The notes under the pieces were generated by a model. The model ran no database searches. It saw nothing but the letters and a program-made list of their open reading frames with translations, and was not told where the DNA came from. Below are positions 17,434-26,446 of a stretch of DNA of 64,000 bases, piece after piece (position 1 is the stretch's first letter; every line of letters starts with the position of its first letter). Source of the DNA: JANQFV01 sp964468185 (lineage in GTDB: Bacteria; Planctomycetota; Phycisphaerae; UBA1845; Fen-1342); contig CAYXTR010000002.1 in the NCBI GenBank assembly GCA_964468185.1, forward strand, positions 124,001 through 188,000, in the 5' to 3' direction. A program made the position numbers and the translations under genes.

Positions 17434-19100
17434 TGTTCATCAAGCCTCGGTCCCCCAGGCGGCGCGTCGGGCCCCAAGAGCCGAGCAACGAGCTCTCCCA
17501 ACGCGCTGATCTGGAACGGCTTCTTCAGTAGGACGGTGTGCTCGTCCACTTCGTCTTCGAGCGCAGGCGCCGGCGTGGCGGTGATGAGGATGGCGGGCGT
17601 GTCCATGCCGGCGGCGCGGAACTCGCGCAGGCAGTCCAGTCCGCGCCGGCGCGGCATTTCATGATCGGTCAGTAGCAGGCGAATGCGGTCGCGCTGCTGG
17701 CTGACCGCAGTCTGGAGCTGCTCGCCGTCGGCCACCGCGACGATCTCGTATTTCATGCTACGGAGGGCGGACACGAGCAGGCGACGCACGTGCTCATCAT
17801 CTTCGGCCAGCAGAATCAGCTCACCCTGGCCGGGTTGAATGTCACGGGTTGGCGCGCTGGTTTGCTTGGTGACTTTGGCGCTGATGCGCGGGAGCGTGAC
17901 GGTGAAGGTAGCCCCGGCAGTGGGCTGTGACTTGACGGTGATCGTGCCACCATGCTCGGTGACGATCCCGTGTGCGACGGACAGGCCGAGGCCGGTCCCG
18001 TCGCTATGGGGTTTGGCGGTGAAGAAAGGCTCGAAGATGCGCTCGTGCAGACCTGGCTCGATGCCGGTACCGGTGTCCTGGACGATCACCTGCACGCACG
18101 GTGGCGGCAGGGGCGGCCGCTGGCCTTCCGCGTGATCTTCGGGCGAGACATAGGCGCGAGTCTCCATACGCAGGCGACCGCCTGCGGGCATGGCGTCGCG
18201 CGCGTTGATGGCGAGGTTCATGATGACTTGCTGAAGCTGCGCGGCGTCAGCGTTGACCACGGGGGCGTGCGCGTGCTGCGGTGTCGTCACCTCCAGCTCG
18301 ATGGAGTCCGGCAGCAGTCGCCGCAGTAACTGCACAGCCTTGTCGACGACGGTCGTGAGGTCGACGGGCGTTTTCTCCGCAGGGGTCTTGCGGCTGAACG
18401 TGAGTAGCGCGCGCGTCACGCCGACGGCGTGTTCGGCCGCGTCGGTGAGCTTGTCGAGCGAGCGGATGGCGGCGTGGTCCTCGGGCAGGGTACGGCGGGC
18501 GAGGTCGACGTAGCCGAAGATGGTCGTGAGGAGGTTGCCGAAGTCATGGGCGATGCCGCTGGCGAGCTGTCCGACGGCTTCGAGTTTCTGTGCGTGGCGG
18601 AGTTGGGCTTCGAGCTCGTTGCGCTCGGCTTCGTAGCGTTTGCGGTCGCTAATGTCGTGCATGACGCCGAAGGCAAACTGTAGCTGCCCGTGTTCGTCCC
18701 GCACGGCGTCGGCACGCTCCCAGAGGGGGAAGCGGCGCCCCGCGGCGTCGAAAGCCACGAGTTCGCCTTCCCAGCTTTCGCCGCGTTCCAGGGCGGGGGC
18801 GACTTCGCGGTTGAGGATCTCGATGGACTCGTCAGGGTAGTAGTCGCGGTAGTTGGCTTGTCGGGCCTGTTCCAGTGTCTTGCCGAACAGCCGGGCGTGA
18901 GCGGGGTTGATATAGAGAAGCCGGCCCGCGGGGTCACTGATGGCGATGGCCTCGTTGGAGGCTTCGACAATGGTCTTGAAGATGCGCAGTGCCGCGGTTT
19001 CCTCGCGCTGCTGGGCAAGCAGTTGTTGGAGCTCGGCGATGTGCTCACCCACCGCAGCCAATTCGTCCGTCGGCATGGCGCGATTGTCGCGATCGGACAT
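17430..19100 (-). CDS. Hybrid sensor histidine kinase (PAS-HisKA-HATPase-REC)
   Basis: 556 residues, soluble, with no membrane span. A short coiled coil (about 10-35), then PAS (about 37-160; IVEASNEAIAISDPAGRLLY) with a PAC segment. HisKA has the phospho-His in SGIAHDFGNLLTT, where Gly replaces the first Asn of the common HDFNN box. The HATPase has NLAINARDAMPAGG (N box), VIVQDTGTGIE (G1) and GTGLGLSVAHGI (G2). A C-terminal REC domain follows (LLAEDDEHVRRLL, Asp in LLLTDHEMPRR, Lys in LLKKPF). AAGGGG precedes the ATG by nine bases. It passes phosphate to its own REC and probably to the coupled NarL-type regulator. The PAS ligand is unknown. Confidence 0.92.
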   Translation of the reverse strand: MSDRDNRAMPTDELAAVGEHIAELQQLLAQQREETAALRIFKTIVEASNEAIAISDPAGRLLYINPAHARLFGKTLEQARQANYRDYYPDESIEILNREVAPALERGESWEGELVAFDAAGRRFPLWERADAVRDEHGQLQFAFGVMHDISDRKRYEAERNELEAQLRHAQKLEAVGQLASGIAHDFGNLLTTIFGYVDLARRTLPEDHAAIRSLDKLTDAAEHAVGVTRALLTFSRKTPAEKTPVDLTTVVDKAVQLLRRLLPDSIELEVTTPQHAHAPVVNADAAQLQQVIMNLAINARDAMPAGGRLRMETRAYVSPEDHAEGQRPPLPPPCVQVIVQDTGTGIEPGLHERIFEPFFTAKPHSDGTGLGLSVAHGIVTEHGGTITVKSQPTAGATFTVTLPRISAKVTKQTSAPTRDIQPGQGELILLAEDDEHVRRLLVSALRSMKYEIVAVADGEQLQTAVSQQRDRIRLLLTDHEMPRRRGLDCLREFRAAGMDTPAILITATPAPALEDEVDEHTVLLKKPFQISALGELVARLLGPDAPPGGPRLDEQ

Positions 19101-19458
19101 TACCAGCAGCCCCTTCCGGCGTTGAAGACGGGTTCAGGGCCAGTGTTTGCCGAGCGTTTCGAAAACGTAACGTCGTGTGGCCGAGGCCGGCGGTCAGCAT
19201 CCATGCAGGCACCTTGCATCAGGTACGGCTACCCGTTCGATCCGCCGAGGGAGGACGGGCGCTCAAAAGATGTTGTGATGATCCCCCGGCTCGCACACCT
19301 GCCCAGGCGCCCCCTCGGCAGGCGGGACGCTTCACGCCCGCGAGGCCGGTCTAACCAGATTCTAATCGAAACCGCTCAAACCGGGCAAGCGGTCATGCCG
19401 GACTGTTGTCCGTCGCGGATTGGAGTTGAGTGTTCTGGATCACTTTCATGCGGCGATA
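19101..19458. other. Intergenic stretch of 358 bases
   Basis: This lies between the histidine kinase start and the stop of the next minus-strand gene. I see no coding sequence. Around 19319-19340 there is a GGCGGGACGC...CGCCCGC hairpin resembling the dispersed GGCGGGACGCC elements found near 44548 and 45003. The kinase promoter is presumably in the part nearest 19101. Confidence 0.4.
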
Positions 19459-22400
19459 TCAAGCACCGCTCAGGAGACCTATGAACGCCGCCACGTCGTC
19501 GAAATCGACGCCACCATCGCCATTGCAGTCGGCATTCAACCACGCGCAGGGCGGTGCGGCCCCCCCGTGCTGGTCCGCGTAGTACGCCGCCCAAGCCTGT
19601 TCGCCGCTCAGTGCGGCGACGAAGTAGGCGATGTCGTCGAAATTGATGTTGCCGTCGCAGTTGGTATCGCCTGGCGTGAAGACGGTGCCGACGCGCAGAA
19701 AGAGGTCGTCGAGATACGAGTCATTGTCGGTGCCGGCATTGCGGCTGCCGCTGAGATGGAATCGAATCGACCTGGTCTGCGGGGGGATCGCGACGACGTT
19801 CGCGACACGGGTCCAGACCGGCGTGTTGGACCCGATCTGCTCCGCTTCGGCAATGCTCTCCCCATCGCCGTCGAGGAATGTCACCCAGACCTCTGGCCGA
19901 TCCGAGCCACTCCAGTCGCGGAGGTAGCCGCCGTAGCGGGTCTGCAATTGACCGGCATCGATTGCATTGCCGAACTCGCTGACGTCGACAAGCTGGTGTG
20001 CCTCGGCGTAGGCGTCCTCATTCTCGCAAACCCCACCTGCGCAGAAGAGGTAGTCACCTCCGTGGGCCGGAAAGTCGATTGAGCATTGGCCGCTCGTGAC
20101 CGCTTCGAGCGGTGGGTCCGTGATGGTCCAGTGAGCGGTACCCTCCTCGGCGCCAGGGTTGAGGAGGAGGTTGGGGCCGAAGGCGGAGACGCCGGTGGTG
20201 AAGGTGACCTCGGGCGACCACGCGCTCCAGACGAGCCCGTCATCACGATAGCGGACGCGGCAGTAGTACGTTGTTTCCGGTTCCAGTGTCGTGACCGAGG
20301 CGCGGGTCAGGTCGACGTCAGCCGCAGTGTCGACGCTGTAGTAGCCATTGTTGGGGCCCGAGGCGTCAGGCGGGCTGTAGAGGTTTTCGCCGCGCAGCCA
20401 GACTTCGCCGGCCGGGTCGTCGTATTCGCCGGGGGTGGCGGATACCTGGAAGTGTGTTTCGAGGTGTGGGTCATTGTCGGGATCGTTGTAGCTGTTGAAC
20501 GCAGCGGTGAAGCCATCGGGGTTGAGCGGGGGCGTGTTGGAACTGGGAAACGCGATGATCGGCGTCGCCGGGGGCTGGTTGTTGGTGCGGATCGTGACGG
20601 TGTCGTTCTCGACGTTGTCGGTCGGCGCGATTTCGTTGCCGCGGGAGATGCGACGGAGGGTGAACGCCGGGTTGTCTCCGGCCTCCACTTCAACAACGAC
20701 GAAGCCCCAGTCTGGAAACGTGCGTTGGAACTGCGGGTAATCGGCATTGGAGAATTCGCCCCAGTAGTCGATATTCCCTTCGCCCGAGGCGACGTTCACC
20801 CACAGGTGCTGATGGTAGAGGGACTGGCCGCGCGAGTACCCGTGCGTGTGGCCGAAGAAATGGGCCGAGGGTTTGCCGCTCTCACCGGTGAACTGCTCGA
20901 GGCGCTCGACGATCTGGCGCGAGTAATCGAGCTCGCCCGGCGTCCACAGCTCCGACAAGGCGGGATGGTGGAACTGTGCAAACACGAAATCGATGTAGGG
21001 ATTGGCCGCCGCGGCTGCCAGGGTATTGTCGAGCCAGTCGAGCTGCTCCTGAATGCGGTAGGCGCCGTTGGTGTCGAGGCCGATGATGCGGACGTTGCCG
21101 TAATCGAAGTAGTACCAGTGCTCGTGGAAGCCGGGGCTGCCGTTGTCGGGCAGGTTCATGTACTTCAGGAAGAAGTCAGTGTCCTGCTCATGGTTGCCGT
21201 ACACCGGATAGAGCGGAACGTGCTGGAACAGATTCTGGGCCTCATCGAAGAAGTCGTGCTTCCATTCGTTGTAGATCGATCCGGTGCTGACGAGATCGCC
21301 GGCGAGGAGGATGAAGGCGAGTTGTTCGGCGAGATCTGCGCCATAGTTGTCGTGTACGAAGCTGATGATGCCCGCGTTGACGATTTCCTCGAACTTATCC
21401 GTGTTCGCGTCATCGCGCTGGGTATCGGAGATCACCGCAAAGCGGAACGACGATTCCGTGCTGGCCAGCGGTTGTGTGCGGAAGTGCCGTACTTCGCTGA
21501 TGACCTCTGCGGTGATGGTGCGATAGTAATAGGTGGTATCGGGCGACAACTCGCCGAGCCGGACGTGATGGACGCGGGCGGGGGGCTGTGTCTCGATGGC
21601 GAAGCCGGTCGCGGTCTGGTCGAGGTCAGGGGTGGTACCGTACTCGACGCGGCTTTCATCGCCGTGCGTGGTTTCCCAGCAGATCCACGCGCTGGTCGTA
21701 GCGACATTCTGCACGTAGGGGCCGAGGTGCAGCTCGGGGCCGGGCGGATCGCCGGGGATACCGGTGGCGGACGGTCCGCCCAGGTCGGCGACTTCGGCAG
21801 CGCTCATCGCGTAATCACGAATCTGAAACGAGTTGATCCATGCCTCTGGCTGCGTTTCGCCGTTGTTGTCAGCGAACAGATGGAACACTCCTTCGAGCGT
21901 GAAGCGGCCATCGGGGCCCCAGCCGGAAGGATTCTGCACGACATTCTGCAAAGCGCCGTCGACATAACTGCGATAGGTGATGTCGTCGCCCGGTGGCGTA
22001 CTCGTATCTATCACGAGGACGAGACGGTGCCATTGGTTGAACGCCAGTCTCAGCGGGTTGTCGTCGTCGGCGTAATCGCCGCTGATTCCGAGGCCACCAT
22101 CCGGATTGACGAACCAATCGCCATCGTTGCCATTGCCGGTGTTGGTCTGCAGGAGGCTGGTCCAGGTCTCGGCGGGCAACAGCACATCCATGATCAGCGT
22201 GAACTGGTTGGTGAAGTCGCCGCCGCCGTTGGGACCGGCCGGGTTGAGCACGCGAAAACGCGCGTCTGTATCGGGACCGGATCCGCCGTCGAAGCGTACA
22301 ACTGCGGCGTCATCCCCGTTGATGTCGCTATTCTCGAACGCAAACGTACCGAAGGGTTCGAGGGGTGATGCTGCTTCGCCGCGAGCGTTCAGATTTCCAT

Positions 22401-22476
22401 CGAAATCCCAAGTCCATTGATCGGCCGACGCGGCCATGGCACATGCGAACAGGGCTGGCATCAGGATGTGTTTCAT
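19459..22476 (-). CDS. Secreted purple-acid-phosphatase-like metallophosphoesterase with LamG, FN3 and dockerin-like domains
   Basis: 1005 residues. ATG 22476 (complement) is chosen for the GAGGGA upstream; it yields the signal peptide MKHILMPALFACAMAASA. A LamG/concanavalin-like domain (about 20-235) is followed by a PAP N-terminal FN3-like domain (about 255-345; YVQNVATTSAWICWET). The calcineurin-like core (about 350-600) has a complete ligand set: VISDTQRDD, LLAGDLVS, VYGNHEQD, FAQFHHP and FFGHTHGYSR. FN3-like and jelly-roll domains come next, then a dockerin-like tail (NCDGNINFDDIAYF and DCNGDGGVDFDDVAAF). It likely hydrolyses extracellular phosphomonoesters or diesters. The next two genes are also exported phosphoesterase types. 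Confidence 0.88.
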   Translation of the reverse strand: MKHILMPALFACAMAASADQWTWDFDGNLNARGEAASPLEPFGTFAFENSDINGDDAAVVRFDGGSGPDTDARFRVLNPAGPNGGGDFTNQFTLIMDVLLPAETWTSLLQTNTGNGNDGDWFVNPDGGLGISGDYADDDNPLRLAFNQWHRLVLVIDTSTPPGDDITYRSYVDGALQNVVQNPSGWGPDGRFTLEGVFHLFADNNGETQPEAWINSFQIRDYAMSAAEVADLGGPSATGIPGDPPGPELHLGPYVQNVATTSAWICWETTHGDESRVEYGTTPDLDQTATGFAIETQPPARVHHVRLGELSPDTTYYYRTITAEVISEVRHFRTQPLASTESSFRFAVISDTQRDDANTDKFEEIVNAGIISFVHDNYGADLAEQLAFILLAGDLVSTGSIYNEWKHDFFDEAQNLFQHVPLYPVYGNHEQDTDFFLKYMNLPDNGSPGFHEHWYYFDYGNVRIIGLDTNGAYRIQEQLDWLDNTLAAAAANPYIDFVFAQFHHPALSELWTPGELDYSRQIVERLEQFTGESGKPSAHFFGHTHGYSRGQSLYHQHLWVNVASGEGNIDYWGEFSNADYPQFQRTFPDWGFVVVEVEAGDNPAFTLRRISRGNEIAPTDNVENDTVTIRTNNQPPATPIIAFPSSNTPPLNPDGFTAAFNSYNDPDNDPHLETHFQVSATPGEYDDPAGEVWLRGENLYSPPDASGPNNGYYSVDTAADVDLTRASVTTLEPETTYYCRVRYRDDGLVWSAWSPEVTFTTGVSAFGPNLLLNPGAEEGTAHWTITDPPLEAVTSGQCSIDFPAHGGDYLFCAGGVCENEDAYAEAHQLVDVSEFGNAIDAGQLQTRYGGYLRDWSGSDRPEVWVTFLDGDGESIAEAEQIGSNTPVWTRVANVVAIPPQTRSIRFHLSGSRNAGTDNDSYLDDLFLRVGTVFTPGDTNCDGNINFDDIAYFVAALSGEQAWAAYYADQHGGAAPPCAWLNADCNGDGGVDFDDVAAFIGLLSGA

Positions 22477-22658
22477 CTTTTCCCTCAATCTCTCTCAGCG
22501 AACATGTGGTCAACGCGCTACGGAACTGCGGGGGGCGCCGTGTGGCGGAGGCGACCGGCGGGTTCGCAGCCGGGCCGGCTAACGTGGCAGGATGTTAACA
22601 TGCGCGGCCCCCGGTGGCAGGATGGTTCAGAAATGCTGTTCGATTCTTAACGGTCTGC

Positions 22659-23510
22659 TCAATCAATGCTCGCACAAGGGCAGGCGTTATGCTCCGGCGC
22701 ACGTTGCAGAAGATAGCGTCGGAGGGCTGGCAGATCGTCGGCGTTGATCAGGTCGACTCCAGCATTGAGCAGCACATCCCACACGCGTTCAGAATCCGGC
22801 GTAGCCCAGAAGCGCACGCGGCGGCCGGCGGCGTGTGCCAGACGAATGATGTCCTGGAGCTTGGCGCGATCCTGGTCCGGAATGGGGCCATCGCCGCGCC
22901 AAGTGAATGTGTCGCGAGCCGAGGCGCTGATGAGCGGGATGAGGTGTGCTGGGGCGTGATCACGCAAGTCGTCGAGCCGGCCATCGATGGCGGCGTAGCG
23001 GATCGGTTGCCCGGTGATGTACTCGACGGCCCGATTGCCGGAGACCACGACCAGAATCGGGCCGTGAATAATCTGAGTGTCACAGACGATTGTCAGGATA
23101 TCGACATACTCGCCCAGCACGTCGTGCAGGGCGCGGTAGGTCGGTTCGGCGTCCGACTTGATATCGATCATCAGTAGCAGGGGGCGTCGGCAGCCGGGAT
23201 ACACGCTGCCACCATTGGACGCAATGCGCTTGTGCAGCGGTTCCAGGTAGAGCGCGCGCAAGGTGCGCGCGGCGTTAACCTCTTCGAGGTCGTGGGCGAC
23301 GAGCAGCTCGCCATCCACGAGGTGAATATCAGCCTCGATGCTCATGAAACCATGATCGAGGGCGTCGAGTAGTGGACGATCGTGCGCGTAGTCATTGTGG
23401 GCGTGAGCGTGGTGGAGTGGCACGATCTCGGGTTGCGCCCGGCCGGAACAGCCTATCAGGAGGTACAACAGTGGGAGGGAGAGGACGATGGCTCGAGTTG
23501 CACATCTCAT
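22659..23510 (-). CDS. Lipoprotein of the PI-PLC/glycerophosphodiester phosphodiesterase-like superfamily
   Basis: 283 residues. The signal peptide ends in YLLIGC, a lipobox. The TIM-barrel opening HAHAHNDYAHDRPLLDAL and the second motif GFMSIEADIHLVDGELLVAHD are the first two ligand or catalytic clusters of this superfamily (first His; the E-D pair; second His). The strand LLLMIDIKSDA and the late VDLINADD fit the barrel. The group with 'HAHNDY' is annotated as PI-PLC/GDPD-like in many environmental Bacteroidetes and Planctomycetes. It probably hydrolyses glycerophosphodiesters or similar in the periplasm. No strong Shine-Dalgarno site is visible. Confidence 0.85.
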   Translation of the reverse strand: MRCATRAIVLSLPLLYLLIGCSGRAQPEIVPLHHAHAHNDYAHDRPLLDALDHGFMSIEADIHLVDGELLVAHDLEEVNAARTLRALYLEPLHKRIASNGGSVYPGCRRPLLLMIDIKSDAEPTYRALHDVLGEYVDILTIVCDTQIIHGPILVVVSGNRAVEYITGQPIRYAAIDGRLDDLRDHAPAHLIPLISASARDTFTWRGDGPIPDQDRAKLQDIIRLAHAAGRRVRFWATPDSERVWDVLLNAGVDLINADDLPALRRYLLQRAPEHNACPCASID

Positions 23511-23716
23511 GGGGGCAGTCCGGCTCTGGTATTGCGCGTATTCGCAATAAGCGCTTTGGGAAATACCTAGGCGAATCGGCTTGGGTTTGAAACAGCGCGG
23601 GCACTGAGCTGCGCGGAATTAGCGCAGCCTGAAGCTGCTGCTCACAATTCCGCCGCAGTGACGGAGGAACATGTGATGACGATACGTCGAGCGGGCTTTG
23701 CATTGAGGAGCGGACT

Positions 23717-24706
23717 ATGAACGACGAGCACGGGTTGTCGGGCAACCTCACGCGTCGCGAGTTGATGAAGCTGGGGGGGGCGACTGCGGCCCTGGCGGGC
23801 ATCAGTTTGGGGACCAATCCCGAGACGGTGTCAGCACGTCCAGCGGCGCAGAAGCGTGAACGTGTTCTGCGTATCGCCCATTTGACCGACATGCATGTGC
23901 AGCCGGAGCGCAAGGCCGGGGAGGGACTCGCCAAGTGCCTGCACCACGTGCAGCGCCACAAGGAGCGGCCCGACCTGGTGCTTACGGGCGGTGACACGAT
24001 CATGGACTGTATGAGTCATGACGAGGCCCGTACGAGAGCGCAATGGGCGGTGTGGAAGCGTGTATTGCAAGCGGAGTGCGAGCTCCCGGTCGAGTCCTGC
24101 ATTGGCAATCACGATGTGTGGGGCTGGAACAAGAAGAAGAGCAAGACGACCGGACGCGAGGCGCGGTGGGGCAAGCAGTGGGCGATGGAGATGTTTGGTG
24201 TGGACCAACCGTACCGGAGTTTCGACCGGGCCGGCTGGCACTTTGTCGTGCTGGACAGCACATTTCCGCACGGTGATGGGTATACGGCGAAGCTGGATGA
24301 TGAGCAATTCGAGTGGCTCGCGGCCGATCTGGCGGGTACGAAGCTGCCTGTTCTGGTGCTGTCACATATTCCGATCCTCGCAGCGTGTGCGTACTTTGAT
24401 GGCGATAATGAGAAGTCCGGCAATTGGGTGGTACCGGGTGCGTGGATGCATACCGACGCCCGCAAGATCAAGGACCTGTTCAAGCAGCATCCACATGTGA
24501 AGCTATGCATCAGTGGCCACATTCACCTGGTGGACCGCGTGGATTACCTTGGCGTCACGTATCTGTGCAACGGGGCCGTGAGCGGCGGCTGGTGGGGTGG
24601 GCCGTATCAGGAGTGCGAGTGCGGCTATGGGCTGGTGGATCTCTATTCAGACGGCACATTTGGCCACGACTACGTGACGTACGGCTGGGAGGCGGTGAAG
24701 GACTGA
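23717..24706 (+). CDS. Tat-exported calcineurin-like metallophosphoesterase
   Basis: 329 residues. ATG 23717 is preceded by GAGGAG at a good distance. The N-terminus has a twin-arginine signal, TRRELMKLGGATAALAG, so the enzyme is probably exported folded with its metals. All dinuclear-site motifs are intact: HLTDMHVQ (DxH), LTGGDTIMD (GD), CIGNHDVWG (GNHD), VLSHIPI (H) and CISGHIHLVD (GHxH). It belongs to the CpdA/Icc-like group. The substrate cannot be read from sequence. It is divergent from the GDPD-like lipoprotein gene, with a shared 206-base promoter region. Confidence 0.92.
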   Translation: MNDEHGLSGNLTRRELMKLGGATAALAGISLGTNPETVSARPAAQKRERVLRIAHLTDMHVQPERKAGEGLAKCLHHVQRHKERPDLVLTGGDTIMDCMSHDEARTRAQWAVWKRVLQAECELPVESCIGNHDVWGWNKKKSKTTGREARWGKQWAMEMFGVDQPYRSFDRAGWHFVVLDSTFPHGDGYTAKLDDEQFEWLAADLAGTKLPVLVLSHIPILAACAYFDGDNEKSGNWVVPGAWMHTDARKIKDLFKQHPHVKLCISGHIHLVDRVDYLGVTYLCNGAVSGGWWGGPYQECECGYGLVDLYSDGTFGHDYVTYGWEAVKD

Positions 24707-24745
24707 CGTGCGGCGGAGTGAGGCGGCGGCTGTGAGCCTCCACCG

Positions 24746-25630
24746 CTATCGGGCACGGGAGAGCTGCTTGCGGGCGGCTTCCATGGTGTTGCGGAGCAGC
24801 ATCGCGACGGTCACCGGACCCACGCCGCCGGGCACGGGGGTGATGGCGCCGGCGATGTCCTTGACGGCGTCGAAATCGACATCGCCGACGGTGCGCTTCA
24901 CGACGTTGCCGTGCTCGTCTTCGGTGGTGACGCGGTTGATGCCCACGTCAATGACGACGGCACCGGGCTTCACATGCTCCGCGGTGATGAGCTTGGGCTT
25001 GCCGACGGCGACGACGAGGATCTCCGCCTTACGCGTATGGGCGGCCAGGTCACGCGTGGCGACGTGACAGCCGGTGACCGTGGCCATTTCCGTGAGCAGG
25101 AACATCGAGATCGGCCGGCCGGCGATACGGCTTTGGCCGACCACGACCGCTTCGGCCCCGCGCACCACGATGCCACTGCGTTTGATGACCTCGGCTGCTG
25201 CCAGGGCCGTGCAGGGGGCGATGAGCGGGTCGCCGTAGAAGAGCAGGCCGATATTCGCCGGATTCACGCCTTCGACGTCCTTGTAGAGATCGATGCGGAG
25301 CTGGGCGGTGGCGGTGTCGATGTGGTCGGGCAACGGCAATTGCAAAATAATGCCGGTGACACGCGGGTCGGCGTTCAGCGTGTCGATGGTGGCGAGCAAT
25401 TCCTGTTGTGGCGTGTTTTCGGGGAGTTTGATCAACTCGTACTGAACGCCGACCTTGACGCTCAACTTGCGCTGGTTTTCCGCGTAGAGCTGTCCCCCGG
25501 CGTCACTGCCCACGAGAATCGCGCAGAGCTTGATCGGGCCGTGGTGGGCGTTGTGCCACGCCACCTGGCGGGAGACTTCGGTGCGGATTTCGGCGGCGTA
25601 GGCGGCGCCGTCGAGAATACGAGCTGTCAT
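24746..25630 (-). CDS. folD: FolD: methylene-THF dehydrogenase / methenyl-THF cyclohydrolase
   Basis: 294 residues, the standard size. The start is set at ATG 25630 (complement; MTARILDG), with AGAGG six bases upstream; the open frame upstream is not FolD-like. It interconverts 5,10-methylene-THF and 10-formyl-THF with NADP in one-carbon metabolism. YAENQRKLSVKVGV carries the catalytic Tyr/Lys, ILQLPLPDHI is the signature, GQSRIAGRPI is the NADP-binding loop, and PGGVGPVTVAML is near the end. A stand-alone housekeeping gene. Confidence 0.97.
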   Translation of the reverse strand: MTARILDGAAYAAEIRTEVSRQVAWHNAHHGPIKLCAILVGSDAGGQLYAENQRKLSVKVGVQYELIKLPENTPQQELLATIDTLNADPRVTGIILQLPLPDHIDTATAQLRIDLYKDVEGVNPANIGLLFYGDPLIAPCTALAAAEVIKRSGIVVRGAEAVVVGQSRIAGRPISMFLLTEMATVTGCHVATRDLAAHTRKAEILVVAVGKPKLITAEHVKPGAVVIDVGINRVTTEDEHGNVVKRTVGDVDFDAVKDIAGAITPVPGGVGPVTVAMLLRNTMEAARKQLSRAR

Positions 25631-25855
25631 ATCGGACCTCTCTGACGGGCGGATGATGGGGGGATCGCGCTGCGAACGCAAGCGCACGTTACCGGGCGGC
25701 CATCGTGTTTTTGCGGGCTGCGGTGGGTCAAGCGGCGGTTGTGTTGACGGACTGGGCACACCAAGCCATACGCTTTAGCGGGACATGACACCGCAACGAG
25801 GCGGGTGAAACGCCCGCGTCAACGTCATGGCACAACCGCCCAGGAGCGGAAAGAA

Positions 25856-26260
25856 GTGATCGAGCATGTGACACATCCGGCGCGCGACTGGCGCACAGTC
25901 TTTCTGTGGCGCGAGGTCTTGCGGCAAATGGAACTCGAACGTCTGCGCCGCCGCGAGATCGCGTGGGAGAGCGCGGCTGCGAGCGCGGATTACGATCGCG
26001 ACGGCGTGCCGGACCACATTGACAATTGCCCCGACTGCTTCAACCCGCGGCAGGATGACCATGATCTGGATGGGATGGGCGACGCATGTGACTGGGATGA
26101 TGACAACGACCGTGACCCGGATCGGAATGATCCGCGGCCGCTGGATGCGGGGGTGTCCCACGGTCCGACGGGGAGGTTGGTGTATGCCTATGGGCTGCCA
26201 TCGGTGGCGGTCGGGGGGAGCGCGGGGTTGGTCGGGGGGTTGCTGGACACACGGGGGTAG
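25856..26260 (+). CDS. Small protein with thrombospondin type-3 calcium-binding repeat
   Basis: 134 residues from GTG 25856, chosen because AGGAG lies nine bases upstream; GTG 25805 would add 17 residues. A charged helical N-terminus (WREVLRQMELERLRRREIAW) precedes a TSP3 repeat: DYDRDGVPDHIDNCPDCFNP, followed by DDHDLDGMGDACDWDDDND. This is a Ca2+-coordinating Asp-rich loop with a Cys pair. There is no signal peptide, which is odd for such a domain, and the tail is Gly-rich. Function unknown. A hairpin terminator follows at 26295-26339. Confidence 0.65.
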   Translation: MIEHVTHPARDWRTVFLWREVLRQMELERLRRREIAWESAAASADYDRDGVPDHIDNCPDCFNPRQDDHDLDGMGDACDWDDDNDRDPDRNDPRPLDAGVSHGPTGRLVYAYGLPSVAVGGSAGLVGGLLDTRG

Positions 26261-26294
26261 GCGCCGGATTCCCGGAGGAGGAGGTTTGTGCCCC

Positions 26295-26339
26295 CCGGGC
26301 GGCAACGCGGAAATCCGCGTTGGCCGCCCGGCGTCTTTT
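26295..26339 (+). terminator. Long hairpin with T-run after the TSP3 gene
   Basis: CCGGGCGG plus AACGCGG (26295-26310) pairs with CCGCGTT plus CCGCCCGG (26315-26331), with a small internal loop and an AAAT apex. CGTCTTTTC follows. It acts as a plausible intrinsic terminator and is also the first unit of a row of palindromes that runs to 26407. Confidence 0.6.
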
Positions 26340-26349
26340 CAACGGCTGG

Positions 26350-26407
26350 GTCGGGCATCTTGCCCGACAAGGCTGCTCATTCCATTTTGGCGGACGAGAC
26401 GTCCGCC
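26350..26407. repeat. Two short intergenic palindromes
   Basis: GTCGGGC-ATCTT-GCCCGAC (26350-26368) and GGCGGAC-GAGAC-GTCCGCC (26389-26407) are perfect 7-base stems with 5-base loops, between the convergent TSP3 and pseudopilin genes. Their architecture resembles the palindromes at 44490-44961. Confidence 0.6.
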
Positions 26408-26446
26408 CCAGCCGGACAAGTAGATCGGAGCCGGTCTGAATCTCCG

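Noticed and set aside
20086..22368. 760-codon plus-strand frame antisense to the phosphoesterase gene
   Set aside because: It has the same shadow composition. The minus strand encodes a complete ligand set and domain series.
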